64,000 nt of DNA from Stictocephala bisonia (lineage: Eukaryota; Arthropoda; Insecta; Hemiptera; Membracidae): the NCBI GenBank assembly GCA_035578905.1, contig JAQJVL010000526.1, positions 356,037 to 420,036 of the forward strand. Reading direction: 5' to 3'. The notes under the pieces were generated by a model that had not been told where the DNA came from, ran no database searches, and was given only the letters and a program-made list of their open reading frames with translations. The translations under genes were made by a program, and so were the position numbers. Within the stretch, counting starts at the first letter, position 1. Every line of letters begins with the position of its first letter. Below are positions 12,241-24,639 of this stretch, one piece after another.

Positions 12241-12539
12241 GAAATAATACCAGTCCAGCGTTACGTAATTTAAAAGTACATTAATTCAGAAAACAATTAA
12301 ATACATGTTACAAAAGTACCTTATACTTCTTTAAACTGTTCCAAAATAACATGATTTCATTAAAATAACTGTTTCCTTCCACTCTATTTTATTGTTATTT
12401 ATTATTTGCTTTTGAACAGCCAAACTGAAGTAAAGCTAATTCGTATATTTAATTATCATTATCATAATTTGAACCTTCACCCACCAGTTTACATGGGACT
12501 TCAGGCCTGTGCGTGAACTTTGTTCAACGAAATAAGCAC

Positions 12540-12620
12540 CGACCGTCAGCTCAGTTGGGATTAAAACCTTACACTGTACAATGCCCTCCTCCCTCAGCCT
12601 TGAGCCACCAAGCTGGCAAA
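12540..12620 (-). repeat. possible tRNA-derived SINE head (weak)
   Basis: On the minus strand, 'tggctcaagg' resembles an A box and 'ggttttaatcc' a B box (9 of 11 to the consensus), about 45 bases apart, bracketed by 'cagctt' and 'gagctg'. The T and D arms do not pair well, so this is not a functional tRNA. It may be coincidence. Confidence 0.25.
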
Positions 12621-12659
12621 ACAACATAAAAACTATTCGTTAAAAACATAAAATAAATT

Positions 12660-13510
12660 TATATTTGAGCAGTTACTAAGATATTAAAACAAATCTTATA
12701 AGTTTCTTGAGCTGAAAATGTGACGGAAAATAATATTTTCTCCTTAACATAACAAACAGACCTTATCTACATTGTTCATGCTATTTCTATGCGGCATTAT
12801 TTGTTTTCAATTACCTTCTTTATGCGTAGTAAATATAATATGATTTCTATAATTTTTTTTCGCCCCTAAGTACATTTTGTAATAAAGATGGAACTGTTTA
12901 TGTTAGTATTATTTGTTTACATTAGTTATTCTCAAATTGAATAAACTTCAGAACCATAAAATATAGGTCTATACGTGTTTGTATCTATATATAAATGATG
13001 TATACAAATGAAACTCTTATTTGGCAATGGTAGTAATTTTATATTTGTAATAGTTCGAACACTGGTATTATTTTAGTTTAAATCTTATAATAACAATGGT
13101 CTAAAATCAGGATTTGTCTCTGAGTCCCTAAATTTTCTCTTCCTTACTAAATTTATCGCGTTACTTTAGTTTAGTTGCTAATTTAAGCGTTTTATTTCTC
13201 TTATGTCTTATAATTTTTAGTTTAAGTAGTCAGACCTGGTTTCAAAAGACATTTTTTTAGTAAGCAAAATTTAATTTTGTTAAAAGTGTAATTCTTATTT
13301 TTGTATCTTTAATTTGTTAGAAAATTTTAGTTTTATTTTTGTTTGTTTCTTCCGTCCTTAGTATGTATTTTGGTATCAATAGATTAGTATATGGCCAATA
13401 TACTGACGATGCAATTTAACATTAACTTTATGGTCACTGACAAGTAAGATTCGGTTTAGACCTTAAGTAGAAATTGGTTTACCAACCTTTTGATTCGATA
13501 TGTCACAATG
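12660..13510. other. AT-rich DNA, no gene seen
   Basis: Nothing recognised on either strand. Confidence 0.5.
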
Positions 13511-13514
13511 ATTG

Positions 13515-13910
13515 ATTTTATGGGACACTCTCCCAATGTGCAAAATATTCTATTACTCCAGAAAAAAGCGATCAGAGTAGCGTTCCAAACGTTACTAGAG
13601 GGAATACGGGAGGCATTTTGAGTGAATTGGGAAATTTGCTCAAAGCGTTCTGTGGCAAATAATTTCACTATAAATGTTTTTGTTTCTCGTCGTTTTCATT
13701 ACGATGTTATTATAACCATAGTCTTGTCTACGATATAAATACTTTATTGAGGGTGCAGAGAACCAGCCAGCTCTTTGCCCACTCAAAATTATCGTACTTC
13801 TCAAAACAGTGTTGTGAATTGTCAATATTACAAAATGTTTTAATGTTATACATTTATATAATTGTACAATCTATAAATTTAAAAACATTTTAGTTACTTT
13901 TGAAATTTTT
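13515..13910 (+). pseudogene. LINE reverse transcriptase C-terminal remnant
   Basis: Reading through several frames gives an ordered trace of the thumb and post-RT region of a CR1/Jockey-like LINE. First comes 'ILLLQKKAIRVAF' (about 13540-13580), the usual conserved 'QKKAIR' block. A segment like 'SLVYDINTLLR' follows (about 13715-13750), then 'LYIYIIVQSINLKTF' (13850-13890), the normal C-terminal 'LP..IK..SINLF' region. Stops and frameshifts separate the blocks, so it is inactive. The assignment comes from motif order, not from any single strong motif, and the clade is uncertain. Confidence 0.55.
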
Positions 13911-14555
13911 CAAGGACGAAAGTGATTAACTGTGTGCTTTACAATATTTGAATTGACAATAGGCATTTAATATTGAAACGTTCTTGGCTGCCATATTCCA
14001 ATTCTCCATTGCTGTAAGGATGGAAATAAGAAAATACAGCTCGCTATTAGTGGCACCAGATCGGATGTTCATTGTTCAAGGTTTGTTTTGTTTATGGCCT
14101 GTTATACCGTTCGTAATTGTTCAAAGTGGTGGGCATCTAACTGGCGTGTTTTAGTGTTTAGTTGTGCTTTAAACCTTATATTTGTTAACGGAATTTCGTC
14201 AACTTTACAATTATCTTCTGAGTTTTAAAGTTACTAGGTCTATTATTACAGTTAGTTTTTGTTAGGACTAGTGTTTGTTTTTATGCGTATAGCAATTTTG
14301 ATGTATAAAGAACTTAAGTAGGGGTAATAGGCCTAATATCGCACCTTAGCCTAATATCGCACCCCCTGTAATCCAGCCAAGGAGGTGCTGTAGCCTGGCG
14401 GAAACCGGTTCAACTAGTGTCTAGCAAGCAGCCATTAGACCTGTGAGTGTGTTGGTTAGAGAATCAGTTGCGTTATGTGTGTGGAACGGTTTAAATCTTT
14501 TGCCTAAACCTAAAGTTTTTGACGACTTAGTTTACGCTGATTAACTGTCTCAAGG

Positions 14556-14822
14556 GTAAGTACTATTCCTTCTATTAGTATCTTACACACTATCTAGGGA
14601 TCATATAGTTTAACTAAATGTATTTGTCAGTAGCTTCATGCTCATAGTTTATTGGTCAGGGTTGGCCATATTGTGAAGTCATGTTGTTCCTAATATCGCA
14701 CCCCAAGCCTAGTCCTAATATCGCACCGTGCGATACTATGCACACTGTTTGTTTCACTTATTCTAAACTCGTGATTTCTTTATTGGTGACCTGCAACATA
14801 GGCCTAATCTTTATTGTTGCAG
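14556..14822 (+). other. predicted 5'-UTR intron of the pogo-like transposase
   Basis: A strong donor 'AAGGGTAAGTA' (GT at 14556) and an acceptor 'tttattgttgcag' directly before the ATG at 14823 define a 267-bp intron. Two of the four left 14-base repeat motifs lie inside it. This is inferred from splice consensus only. Confidence 0.45.
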
Positions 14823-16699
14823 ATGCCACAAAAAAAGAGAAAGCAGTGGACCGAGGAAAGTATGAAGAGTGCTATAACTGCTGTGCGAAATAAGAAAATG
14901 GGCCTGGGACGTGCGTCCAAGCAATTTGACGTTCCAAAATCCATGTTGAAAGATAAAGTTAATTCTGGAGAACAAGACTTAGATAAATTAGTTAAAACTA
15001 AACTTGGAAGGAAGCCCGTCCTTCCTAATGACCTTGAGAAATCCCTTGTAAAATATTGCCTGGATATGGAGACCAGGTTTTATGGATTATCTGCTAAAGA
15101 TTGCAAGCAAATTGCATTCCAGTTGGCTGAAAAAAATTCTTTACAACACCCTTTTAACAAGTCCAATAATACAGCCGGATGGAAATGGCTCCACTCATTT
15201 ATGAGGAGGCATCCAGAGCTTAGTTTAAAGAAACCACAGCCTACATCAATGAAGCGAGTACGGGGGTTTACTAAAGAAAACGTGAATAAATTTTTTGAAA
15301 TGTTTGAACCACTAATGGAAAAAATAAACCATGATCCAAAGAAGCTGTACAATTGTGATGAAACTGGCCTCAGTATTGTGTAACATAAGACAACAAAAGT
15401 CATGGCTTTAAAAGGCAAACGCCAAGTTGGCTCTGTGTCTTCTGCAGAGAGGGGTTCTTTGATTACGGTTGTCACATGTATGAGTGCAACAGGGCACTTT
15501 ATTCCTCCTTTCTTAGTGTTTCCTAGAAAGAATAAAAAATCTGAGCTCCTAGATGGGGCTCCCAACGGTAGTGCAGCCGCCTACCACAAGTCGGGATGGA
15601 TAGAGTCAGAAAGTGTCCTTCAATGGTTTGAAAATCAGTTTCTGGAGAGCGTGAAGCCTACAAAGGAAGATCCAGTAATCCTGGTATTAGATGGGCACTA
15701 TTCTCACACTAGAAACCTACCGTTACTTGATTCAGCTAAGGAAAACGGAGTGCATATAGTGAGTTTGCCTCCTCACTGCTCACACAAAATGCAGCCTCTT
15801 GATCGATCATTCATGTTCCCCCTGAAGGCTTACTATGGTCAAGAAATAGAAAACTGGCTGAAACAAAACGTAGGGAGGGTGGTTACGCATTTTCAGATTG
15901 CAAAACTGTTTGCTGAAGCTTAAAAAAAGTCAGCAACAGTTGCTTCAGCCGAACATGGGTTCAGAGTAACTGGACTTTACCCATTGAATAAAAACATATT
16001 CAAAGACTTTGAATTTGCAGTGGTTGATTCTGATGAGACCACACACCAAGAAGAACTTTTAGAAGTCTCACAATCACAGACAAATGACAGTGGTCCAGAA
16101 GAAACTATTTTGATCGGACAAGAACAACCTGAACCCCAACCTGGACCCAGTGGTCTCCAAGTTCCCAAGGTATTTCCGACAGATATAAGTCCTTTGCCCC
16201 AACTAAACAAAAATGTTGAAGCGAAAAAAAGAGGACGACCAAATTGCCCGGCAACCGTTCTAACAAGTACTCCATACAAACTAAAATTAAGTGAAGATCT
16301 TGCTAAAAAGGACAAGAAAAAAAAGACCAGAAATATTTTTTCAACAAAATCAAATACAAAAAGCAAGGTTACCTCCAAAATAGAAAATATAGAAAATAAA
16401 CAAATACTTGTGCAGAAGAAAGAGAGTGTGGGAATGAAGAAAAAGAAAAGAAGACTGTCCTCAGAGTTATCCTCAGAATCAGAAGAAAATATTGACGAAC
16501 CATTGACAGTTTCTACAGACGACGAAGACAGCGAAAACGATTGTGAGTGCCCTTTCTGCAACCAGCCTTAGCCTACTCAACTGACAAAGGTGGAGAAAAG
16601 TGGATTATTTGCACGAAATGTCGCATTTGGTGTCATGAACAATGTTCCGGAGCCACTGATTACAAAACCTATATTTGTGATTTTTGTTTAGACAGCTAG
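14823..16699 (+). pseudogene. pogo/Tigger-type transposase, broken
   Basis: It encodes a DDE transposase of the pogo group of Tc1/mariner. In order: an N-terminal pipsqueak-type helix-turn-helix (about residues 5-50, 'ITAVRNKKMGLGRASKQFDV'), a CENP-B-like helix-turn-helix (85-135, ending 'WLHSFMRRHPELS'), and a DDE catalytic core with 'NCDETGL', 'LVLDGHYSHTRN' and 'PPHCSHKMQPLDRSF' supplying the three acidic residues. A basic and acidic linker and a PHD-like C4HC3 finger (CxxC, CTKC, WCHEQC, CDFC) end the protein. All main parts share one frame, but TAA codons interrupt it at 15381-15383 and 15921-15923. A one-base loss near 16566-16572 puts the finger out of frame. The start is chosen because the ATG follows the acceptor. 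Inactive as sequenced; the reading is otherwise well preserved, so decay is recent. Confidence 0.9.
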
Positions 16700-17169
16700 G
16701 TATTTCCTTTTGAACTGTCAACTATGGCAATTTGCAGCATTTCATCTTTGAAATTGAATTTTGTGTTAAATATAATGATAATAAATTTGATTCTTATGGT
16801 TTCTTCACCTTTCTCTTTCCTTTTCAATTAAAACAACTGGGGTGCGATATTAGGCAAACTTTTTTCAAGCATCCAAAATGTCGTTATTACGGTTAACATT
16901 AAAAAAAATATATAATTATACCAGGTATTGAACTAATTTTTAGAATATGTCACAACAATGGTACATCTACTAAACTGACATAAATTTAATTTTTATACCC
17001 AAAAAATAACCAAAATATTTAAATTTGTAAAAAGGGGTGCGATACTAATATCGAAATTGTATTATCGAAATTGTTGGTTTTTACTATTGTTCAAAATAGG
17101 CCTAAAATTAGTTAAATAAAAGTGATTAGTGTTTGTGCACAGTGCCTGGATAGTGCACATTTCAGAACT

Positions 17170-19790
17170 TGTGGCTCAAAGAAGAAAATTGGAAGAAGTG
17201 GCTTCGGAAAAATGAAAGTAATGTACATTCAGCATTTTGTATATATTGCAAAAATCATTTGATATTTCGCATTCGGGCTCAAATAGTATTCGACCTCTAA
17301 GGGAAAAAACAAAGCTCGATAGAAAATAACCTAAATAGTGGTGAGCAAATGATGTTAGTTCACTGTTTTGATTCAAAATAGACCTTCATGCTCATAGTAC
17401 CTATGCCTTCATGCTCTTTGACTAGGCCTAATATGAAAATAGAAACAGATACTGATGCAAGTAATTTATTAAAAGCTTCTCCTACAACAAGCCCAAGTTG
17501 TTGTAAAACAGAATCTTCATTTTCTTAAGAACAGGCTTCAAAGTTTTTTTATTGTCTGAGAGTGTGACCAAGGCTGAAATTTTATGGGTCTCTTATTGTG
17601 TTACTACTAATACATCAACTCGAAATGGTGCTTTAGCTACTGATATGTTCTCTTTAATGTTCCCTGATAGCACAATAGCCAGTAAATTACAACTACATAA
17701 AGATAAAATATCATATAGTATTGCATATGGTTTAGGGCCTCATTGCTCTTCAGTTGTTGCTAGGGATGCAAGACAGAGTTTATGTTATGCACTATCAATC
17801 CATGAATGGCTCAATGATATTTGTAAAAAGCAGCAAATGGATTTTATGGTAAATTATTGGGATGTAAGAGAGGAAATAGTCAAAACTAGGTACCTGACAC
17901 CAGCCTTTTTACAAAAGTCCTCTGCTGTTGACTTATTGGAAAAAGTGACCACTTGTATTGAAGAGGCTCATTTATGCCTAGATAAGTTAATTCAATTCTC
18001 TACAGATGGCCCAAACGTCAATTTAAAATTATTATTTGATTAAAAACCCCATATGAGAGGATCCCTTGAAAGTGGAATACAAATTTTGGATGTCGGTACT
18101 TGTTCTTTACATATTGTAAATGGTGCGTACAAGACTGCCCCATTCAAAGACTGGCTGGAAATCAAGCCAATTCATTCGAGCATCATACAGACTATTCAAA
18201 AACTATACATCACGAAGGGCTACTTTTTGTCAAGTAACTGGTTGCTACATTTTGTGCAGTACGATGGACTGAAAATAGCATAGTTATTCAAAGATGCTTA
18301 GAAATACTGCCACGCCTTAAAAAAATATGTTCAGAAAATAGCTGATACAAGAGCCACCAACTACTGGAAATTTCATCACAGTAAAAATACTTTTAAATGA
18401 CCCGACACTCAAAGCAAAATTACATTTTTCTGGAATGTTGGAGTTAGAATGTTGGAGCTGAGAAGTTGGAAGTTTGTTTAGTACAATTTCAAAAGAATGC
18501 CCCTCTACTACCTTTCCTAAATCAAGAGGTGTTTATGTTGATGAAGAGTTTGGCCAACAAATTTGTTAAGAAGAATTTGATTTTGTCTGTAATTACAGCA
18601 TCAAAGCTAAACAAAATAATTTTGATATTACAGAAAATCAGCTCAATTTGGATTTCATTGATATAGGTTTTAGAGCTCGAGCAAGTCTAAAGAGGATGAA
18701 AGAAATTCATTCACAACTATTTAAACTTGAATGCAAAAAGTTTCTTATAGAAATGTAAAAAAAGTGGTGATAGGGGCTTCTTCCATAAATCCATCTATTT
18801 GAAACCATCTATCTGATCTTCCATAAATCCCTAACAAATGAAACTTTGAGAAATGTTTGGGTAAAACTGGCAATTGATGCGTTAATTGAATCCTCTCAAG
18901 TATCTCCAGCAGATAGAGATATTATTATGAGGGAGTCTATAAAATTTTGTGAGAATGCTTCGATCTACGAAAAGCTGAAGGATTTCAATTGGAAGAATGA
19001 AAGGTTGGATTGTTTTTTTCTTACACTGTTTGAAGGGCAAGATGTCAACACAAAATTGAAATTGTTCTTTCAAGGAATTTTGATTTGTTTTCATGGAAAT
19101 GCTGCTGTGGAAAGAAGCTTTCTTTTAATAAAAACTTTCTTGTCGAAATCTACAAGTTATTGTATACAAACGTTTTTGATCACCTAGTGTGCACTTCATG
19201 ATCATAAACTCACTTCCAGGTTATAAATATTCTACTGTACCTATTTTAAAAGTTAAATATTGGAAACACTTAATATTGTTTTGCAATATTTATCTAGACA
19301 TTTTAAAATCTTTTATAATAAATATTTTTAAAAGTAATTTAAGCTGGCCTACCACAACCTTAAAACAGTGATATTTTTAATTAACTAACTTATAGTATAA
19401 ATAAGTGATACTTATTCAAGCTGTGGTATGCTTGTTTAACATTTTAATTTCTTCTAAAGTACAGCATATTCATGTCTTTCTTTTTTTCCAAACTGTTCCT
19501 CGTATGTTTAGCTTATGTCAAATTTTGTCATAAATAATAACAAGACTAGTCTACTTATGTAATGTAATTTTTAGGAGGTCTTAAATGAATGGATATTTCC
19601 AAAACAATGATAACAGAATTAAAAATGCCTCTTCTAGACGAAGAAAAAATTTGAAGAGAAAGAAAGAAGAAGAGGACAACGCTACATTTGAGAAAAACGA
19701 GCTGCCCAAGAAATAAATAATTTGAAGTTAAAAAAAAAAAAATGTTGTTGGAGGAAAAGGAGGAACAGCTTTCTGCTATTAACAATTAGC
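17170..19790 (+). pseudogene. BED-finger hAT-type transposase, heavily decayed
   Basis: Order and motifs fit the hAT superfamily. A BED-finger start lies at about 17199-17275 ('WLRKNESN', 'FCIYCKNH'). A core segment from 17552 holds 'DGPNVN' (about 18005), interrupted by a TAA at 18041, then continues in the same frame with 'CSLHIVNGAYKTAPFKDW'. Shifted frames give 'FCAVRWTENSIVIQRCLEIL' (18250-18310). The C-terminal dimerisation signature 'HGNAAVERSF' follows at about 19090-19120. A basic/acidic coiled-coil-like tail is found at 19590-19785. At least three frameshifts and several stops make it inactive. Terminal repeats were not identified. Confidence 0.8.
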
Positions 19791-19799
19791 TAAAGGCCT

Positions 19800-20480
19800 T
19801 AAAAATCTTTTTAAGATGCCTATAGGTTTTGTACAAATGTGAGGAATATGTTAGGCTGTATATTTTGTTTGTTTGTATGATTTTTAATTGTGTCTTGAAA
19901 TATTTAATTTATATTTACTACAAAACAAATGACAATTTTGTTTATCAGTGTTTATAATAGTACATAGGAGCTCTTACAGACTGTTTACAAGGTAAATTTA
20001 TCTACTATAAATTCAATTTGCTGTTCAACTTAGGCTAGGCCTATTTGATTTATTGATAATGCTAAATTAAGAATTGAACCTACTGCAGACATGTGTCATC
20101 ATCACAAAAATCATTGTGAAAATATAAGTAGGTAATGCTCAAATTAGTTTTTGACCAAATAGTTCACATATAAGTTTCTGTTGCTGGTTGTGCATGAATT
20201 TATTATTATTTGATTTCACTAGCATTAAGGCTTAATCTTCTTGTAAAACAGTTAATGTTTGACTCTATTGCATGTTTTGGTTTGCCTGTTTGTGGATTTT
20301 TTGCGGTGTTTATGATTTTATCATTATTTATATATTTATCATGTTCTAATTTTATATTAATGTACTGTGTATTTTTAGTTTTTATTTCAGCATGAAAAGT
20401 GTAGTTCATTCTTGACATTTGGGATTGAGTAGTTTACCTAGTATCTTTAAATATAAATTATATTTATAAAATATAATACT
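19800..20480. other. AT-rich DNA, no gene seen
   Basis: Probably includes the 3' flank of the hAT remnant. The frames here show no family-like features. Confidence 0.45.
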
Positions 20481-20484
20481 GGCT

Positions 20485-21440
20485 CTGACAAGTCGTTTTT
20501 AGCATCATACGTCCTATATCATCCACGATATCACGTATCATCCAAAATATCTGAGTCATCTGGTAACGTTGATATTGTCATCGACCCTTCTGTCAAGAGC
20601 TGACCTTGTCAAGAAAATTCTAGCCAATGGAGAAGTTTTTTCAACGATCTCGAGCTATACGAGTGCAGGAACATCGTCAATGAACCTGCCGGGTACGATA
20701 CGGACGGGGTTTTGATGAACTTATACCGAGTTCAGTGAATTCGTTTGCAGAAATTCACTGAATATCATATATATTCGGAATGATATGCTTTTTTACTTTC
20801 TTCCATATGCGTTAGCATAGAGAAAGTATTATGATCGTAAAAAAAATTGTTTTTACAAGTTGGTCTAAAAATCTCTTGAATTTAAAACAGTGATTGTTTC
20901 AAAAAACATTTTTTATTTCTCCCCATATGTGTGTATTTGCACTTCGCTGGGGACCAAACGGGTGGATGATTTTAACGAAATTCTGTATGTAGGTGTATTT
21001 AGCCAATATCTCAGACCATTTTTTCACTTTTTGGGCAAAAAAAATACAAAAATGGAATTTTCTCAAAAACTGCTCTAACGATTTTGATTAAATTTTCAGT
21101 AAAGACGTGAGTTACAATTTAAGATAGTTTAGAAAAAACCACATGTCTCTAACTTTACTGGTCTTTTAGTTATGGCAAAAAAACATATTTGAGAATCAAA
21201 CTGGTAATTTTCTAAGTTTTGATTTTTTAGTGTTTAATACGGAGCGGGGGGAATTTTGTGCCAAGTCTTTGGAACATTTATTAGATCCATGAAAGCAGCT
21301 ATATGCGTGATACTTTTCCACATACAATGTTGATAATCTCGACAGTGCGTTAATGTGCCTATATTCTGTTTGCAGAATGCAAGGTATTTCCATTTTGGCT
21401 GGATTGATTCCAACTCAAATGATAAAATATTTATCCTACA
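20485..21440. repeat. probable old repeat, unclassified
   Basis: Less AT-rich than its surroundings, with no credible protein. It contains a hairpin at 20794-20828. Text such as 'ctcaaaaactgctctaacga' looks like repetitive non-coding DNA, but I see no second copy in the window. Confidence 0.3.
20794..20828. repeat. 35-bp hairpin
   Basis: Outer arms 'tactttct' and 'agaaagta' are exact inverted repeats. Inner arms 'atatgc' and 'gcatag' pair at five of six positions around a four-base loop. Confidence 0.6.
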
Positions 21441-21444
21441 CTAC

Positions 21445-22120
21445 TTTTATGTCATAGCGTCAATAACTGGTTTTTATTTGTTGTAGATAATTAATTCTTT
21501 ATAGCACAAAATGAATAGCGAAATGAATGTTCATACTTACTAATAATTTTAAAAGTTACTTATTCAGCCTGTCGTTAACAACATTAAATGGCCACAGTCA
21601 CTTATATTTCTTTCTTCCGAAAAAAACCGAAACAACTTAACAATAAACTTATTTAGATCGGTAAATGTTGTTATTTGAGCATATACCGGCAGGAACTGTA
21701 ATACAAATTCTTTTTCTTTATACTTTATTAATTTTCTCATAAAATAAATAAGTAAAATATGTATATGAAATTAAAGTATTATAACTTAAATAACAAACAT
21801 TACTTTTTAACATTTACAATGTATTAAATTAAGTTTGGTAACACTAACTTGTGAATTCCTTAAAAGATTCTACGTAAAATTAACTAGTTCGAAGTAAAAA
21901 TTATTAAAATAACAATTACGTTAAATACTATATTTTCGCTAGTAAATTGAATAAATATTTTAGTACTGTAATTGCATTATATTGCAGTGGTATAACTCAA
22001 TACATACTGCATTATAAACGTCTGTATGCAAATGTAGGCCGAACGTCTTTTGTCAGTTGCAATTACGAATCTTTGGGAACTGCTGATAGAAGCAGGTATA
22101 TTTATAATGTTGGTCTAAAC
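21445..22120. other. AT-rich DNA, no gene seen
   Basis: Nothing recognised. Confidence 0.5.
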
Positions 22121-22124
22121 TGTG

Positions 22125-22580
22125 GGTGATGAATAATTAAAGTCTGTACTAGTGACGCAACCCTGTGACCCAGATACTTGGGGACAACGTGGTGTGATTG
22201 TGGATGATTGGTTCTACTTTCAATCCCATTTATATTGACGAGGCGTCCACTCAATGGTTGCCATCGAAGTGAACAGTGTTAAAGAAGCCTGGGATGTCCA
22301 TGTTTGGTGGTGGTCAGGGTCCGGATGTTGTGTTGGGAAGATGTTTGAGTATCGGTTTGTCAGTCAGTTGAAAATCATATCAATACTGAGTGGTTCGGAT
22401 TCCACGTAAACTGTAAGTCCCATAGTCACCCTGGCTTTTGGACATTCAATAAATGGATCTTTCTAAGGAACATTCAACCTTAGTTAGTAAAATTAATCCT
22501 CTTCATCTACACTCATTCGCCCCTCTTATTCACCCATATATCTCTGAGATCAGCGTGGCTTGTTAATGATGAATAAATTA
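22125..22580 (-). repeat. dispersed repeat family A, copy 4
   Basis: This is the reverse complement of the family blocks: 'ggttcggattccacgtaaac', 'ccggatgttgtgtt' and 'ctacactcattcgcccctct'. It is close in layout to copy 1 and to the minus-strand copy near 56.2 kb. Confidence 0.75.
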
Positions 22581-22589
22581 TACTTTTCA

Positions 22590-22990
22590 CAAAGAAACTG
22601 CATAAAAATATAAATAACGCATAAATATTTATAGTTAATTGTTTTTAAGATTACCTACCCCATTACAGTTAAAGAAATTCCATGCTACATGGAATAAAAG
22701 TTGATTTATAACAAGGAATGTTAGAACAAAGTGATACAAAAATAGTTCCTTGGAATATCTCATTTAGTATTCTTGCTTTGAAAATCTCATCAAAGAATAT
22801 CTTACAAATTCCGAGAAGCACAAATAACAATTCTTACTGCATTATTTTACAGGTACGTTATTTATTTATTCATGTATATAACAAACACCATTTTACAAAA
22901 AATGCACGTAGTGGTATAGCAAAGATAAAAAATAAAATGTTTGACCATTTATAGGGAAAAACTCAGATCAAACAGAATGTTATCAGTTAT
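22590..22990. other. AT-rich DNA, no gene seen
   Basis: Nothing recognised. Confidence 0.5.
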
Positions 22991-23015
22991 CCATTGGAAA
23001 GGAGAACTACAAGGG

Positions 23016-23364
<349 letters not shown>

Positions 23365-23459
23365 AGGTGAAAAATAAAAACTGTATTTTTTTTTAAAGTC
23401 GACCTATGACTTTTAAGTACAAATATTAGTAGATTAACTGTTATCACGTAAAATCACAA

Positions 23460-23600
23460 TATTAAATTTATTGACAATATCTCACTCACATTACTTGCGT
23501 TGCTACCTAATAATTAGTATATACACACAATGATATTACTTAGCCTATTTAAACGTGTTCATTTCATTTGGTTTTGTTTAACAGCTAAAGATAATTGAAT
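23460..23600 (+). repeat. dispersed repeat family D, copy 1
   Basis: It aligns with 53770-53905: both have 'tctcactcaca', 'tacttgcgttgctaccta', a 'tatttaaacgtgttcatttc'-like block and 'tttgtttaacag'/'ttgttttaacaactgaagat'. Confidence 0.65.
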
Positions 23601-24600
23601 GACTGCCTTAGATTCCCATTGAAGCCTTCAAGCCCAGTAGAGCGGCGCCTTACAACCTAATGTGAATAAAACCGTCTTACAACCTTCTCTGGTGTAATAT
23701 TATGAAATAGCCAACCTCCTCACTATTACAAACACCGTTGTTTACATTCCAACAGCTGTAAAAAATGTTTTGAAATCATTATTTACATTTGAACAGCTGG
23801 TTCCTTTTCATTCATTAAAATCTGTCTCTATGTTTTCCTTATGGCCGAAAAACGAACTTTTATGGCTTCCCACACCATTCAGGGTAAAGATATTGAAGAA
23901 TTAAGACCTTATTGCACAACTTCGAACAAAGGAACATTTTCTGACACTTCAAACGTTTAAATTAGTCAAGGAATAAGGGAGGAGTTGCGCTGACAAAAAA
24001 CTGTTTCACGTATTATATATAAGGACATTAAAAAAAACATGTCCTATGAATAGTTAGTGAACTTTGTTCAGTAAATATTACTGTGAAGGTAATATACGGG
24101 ACATAATACATATTAAGAAAAATATATTAAAATATTTTACTGCTAGGTACGTAAAGCTCTCTTGAGGTATTTTATAAAAGAGAAAAAAATTTGTATGTGT
24201 GTCCAAAATTACATTTACTATCACTAAATATGAAGAGATAGCAATGTAGCTTTTTATGAACATTAATATAAAATACATACACATATGTTTAATGTTAGTA
24301 TGAGTCTAAGTAATACTAATTAGGAAATCCTAAAACTTTAGTTAGTAAGTGACAGTTACCTCCTCTAGTAAATTACGTTTTACTACTGTATTACTATTTG
24401 TAGTCTAAAGGTCAAGGGTGAGGTACTGAAGGAAACATAAGGGGTTTACTTTGTAAGAGACAGCAACTCAGCTCATTAAGAACTATTATCATTATTCTGA
24501 TGTTTCATGTAATTAAGGGAACTTTGTTAGTTAACCCTATAAACTCCATGTATGCCCGTGGGAACAACATCTTGCCTTGTCCGGTGCACTCTGTTTGTCC
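23600..24600. other. AT-rich DNA, no gene seen
   Basis: Nothing recognised. Confidence 0.5.
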
Positions 24601-24639
24601 TGGACACCTGACCTTCCAGCTACACCCTCAAATCAGTCA

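Larger units (their letters stand above)
14331..17050 (+). mobile_element. pogo-like DNA transposon
   Basis: A transposase pseudogene is flanked by copies of one 14-base motif. 'CCTAATATCGCACC' occurs at 14332, 14350, 14689 and 14714 on the left. The reverse complement occurs at 16841 (perfect) and 17036 (one altered base) on the right. The outermost copies mark approximate ends; exact termini and the expected TA duplication are not resolved. The hAT remnant begins just to the right. Confidence 0.75.

Noticed and set aside
15080..16561. Minus-strand frames of 161 and 194 codons
   Set aside because: They are antisense to the pogo-like transposase, whose sense strand carries all recognisable motifs.
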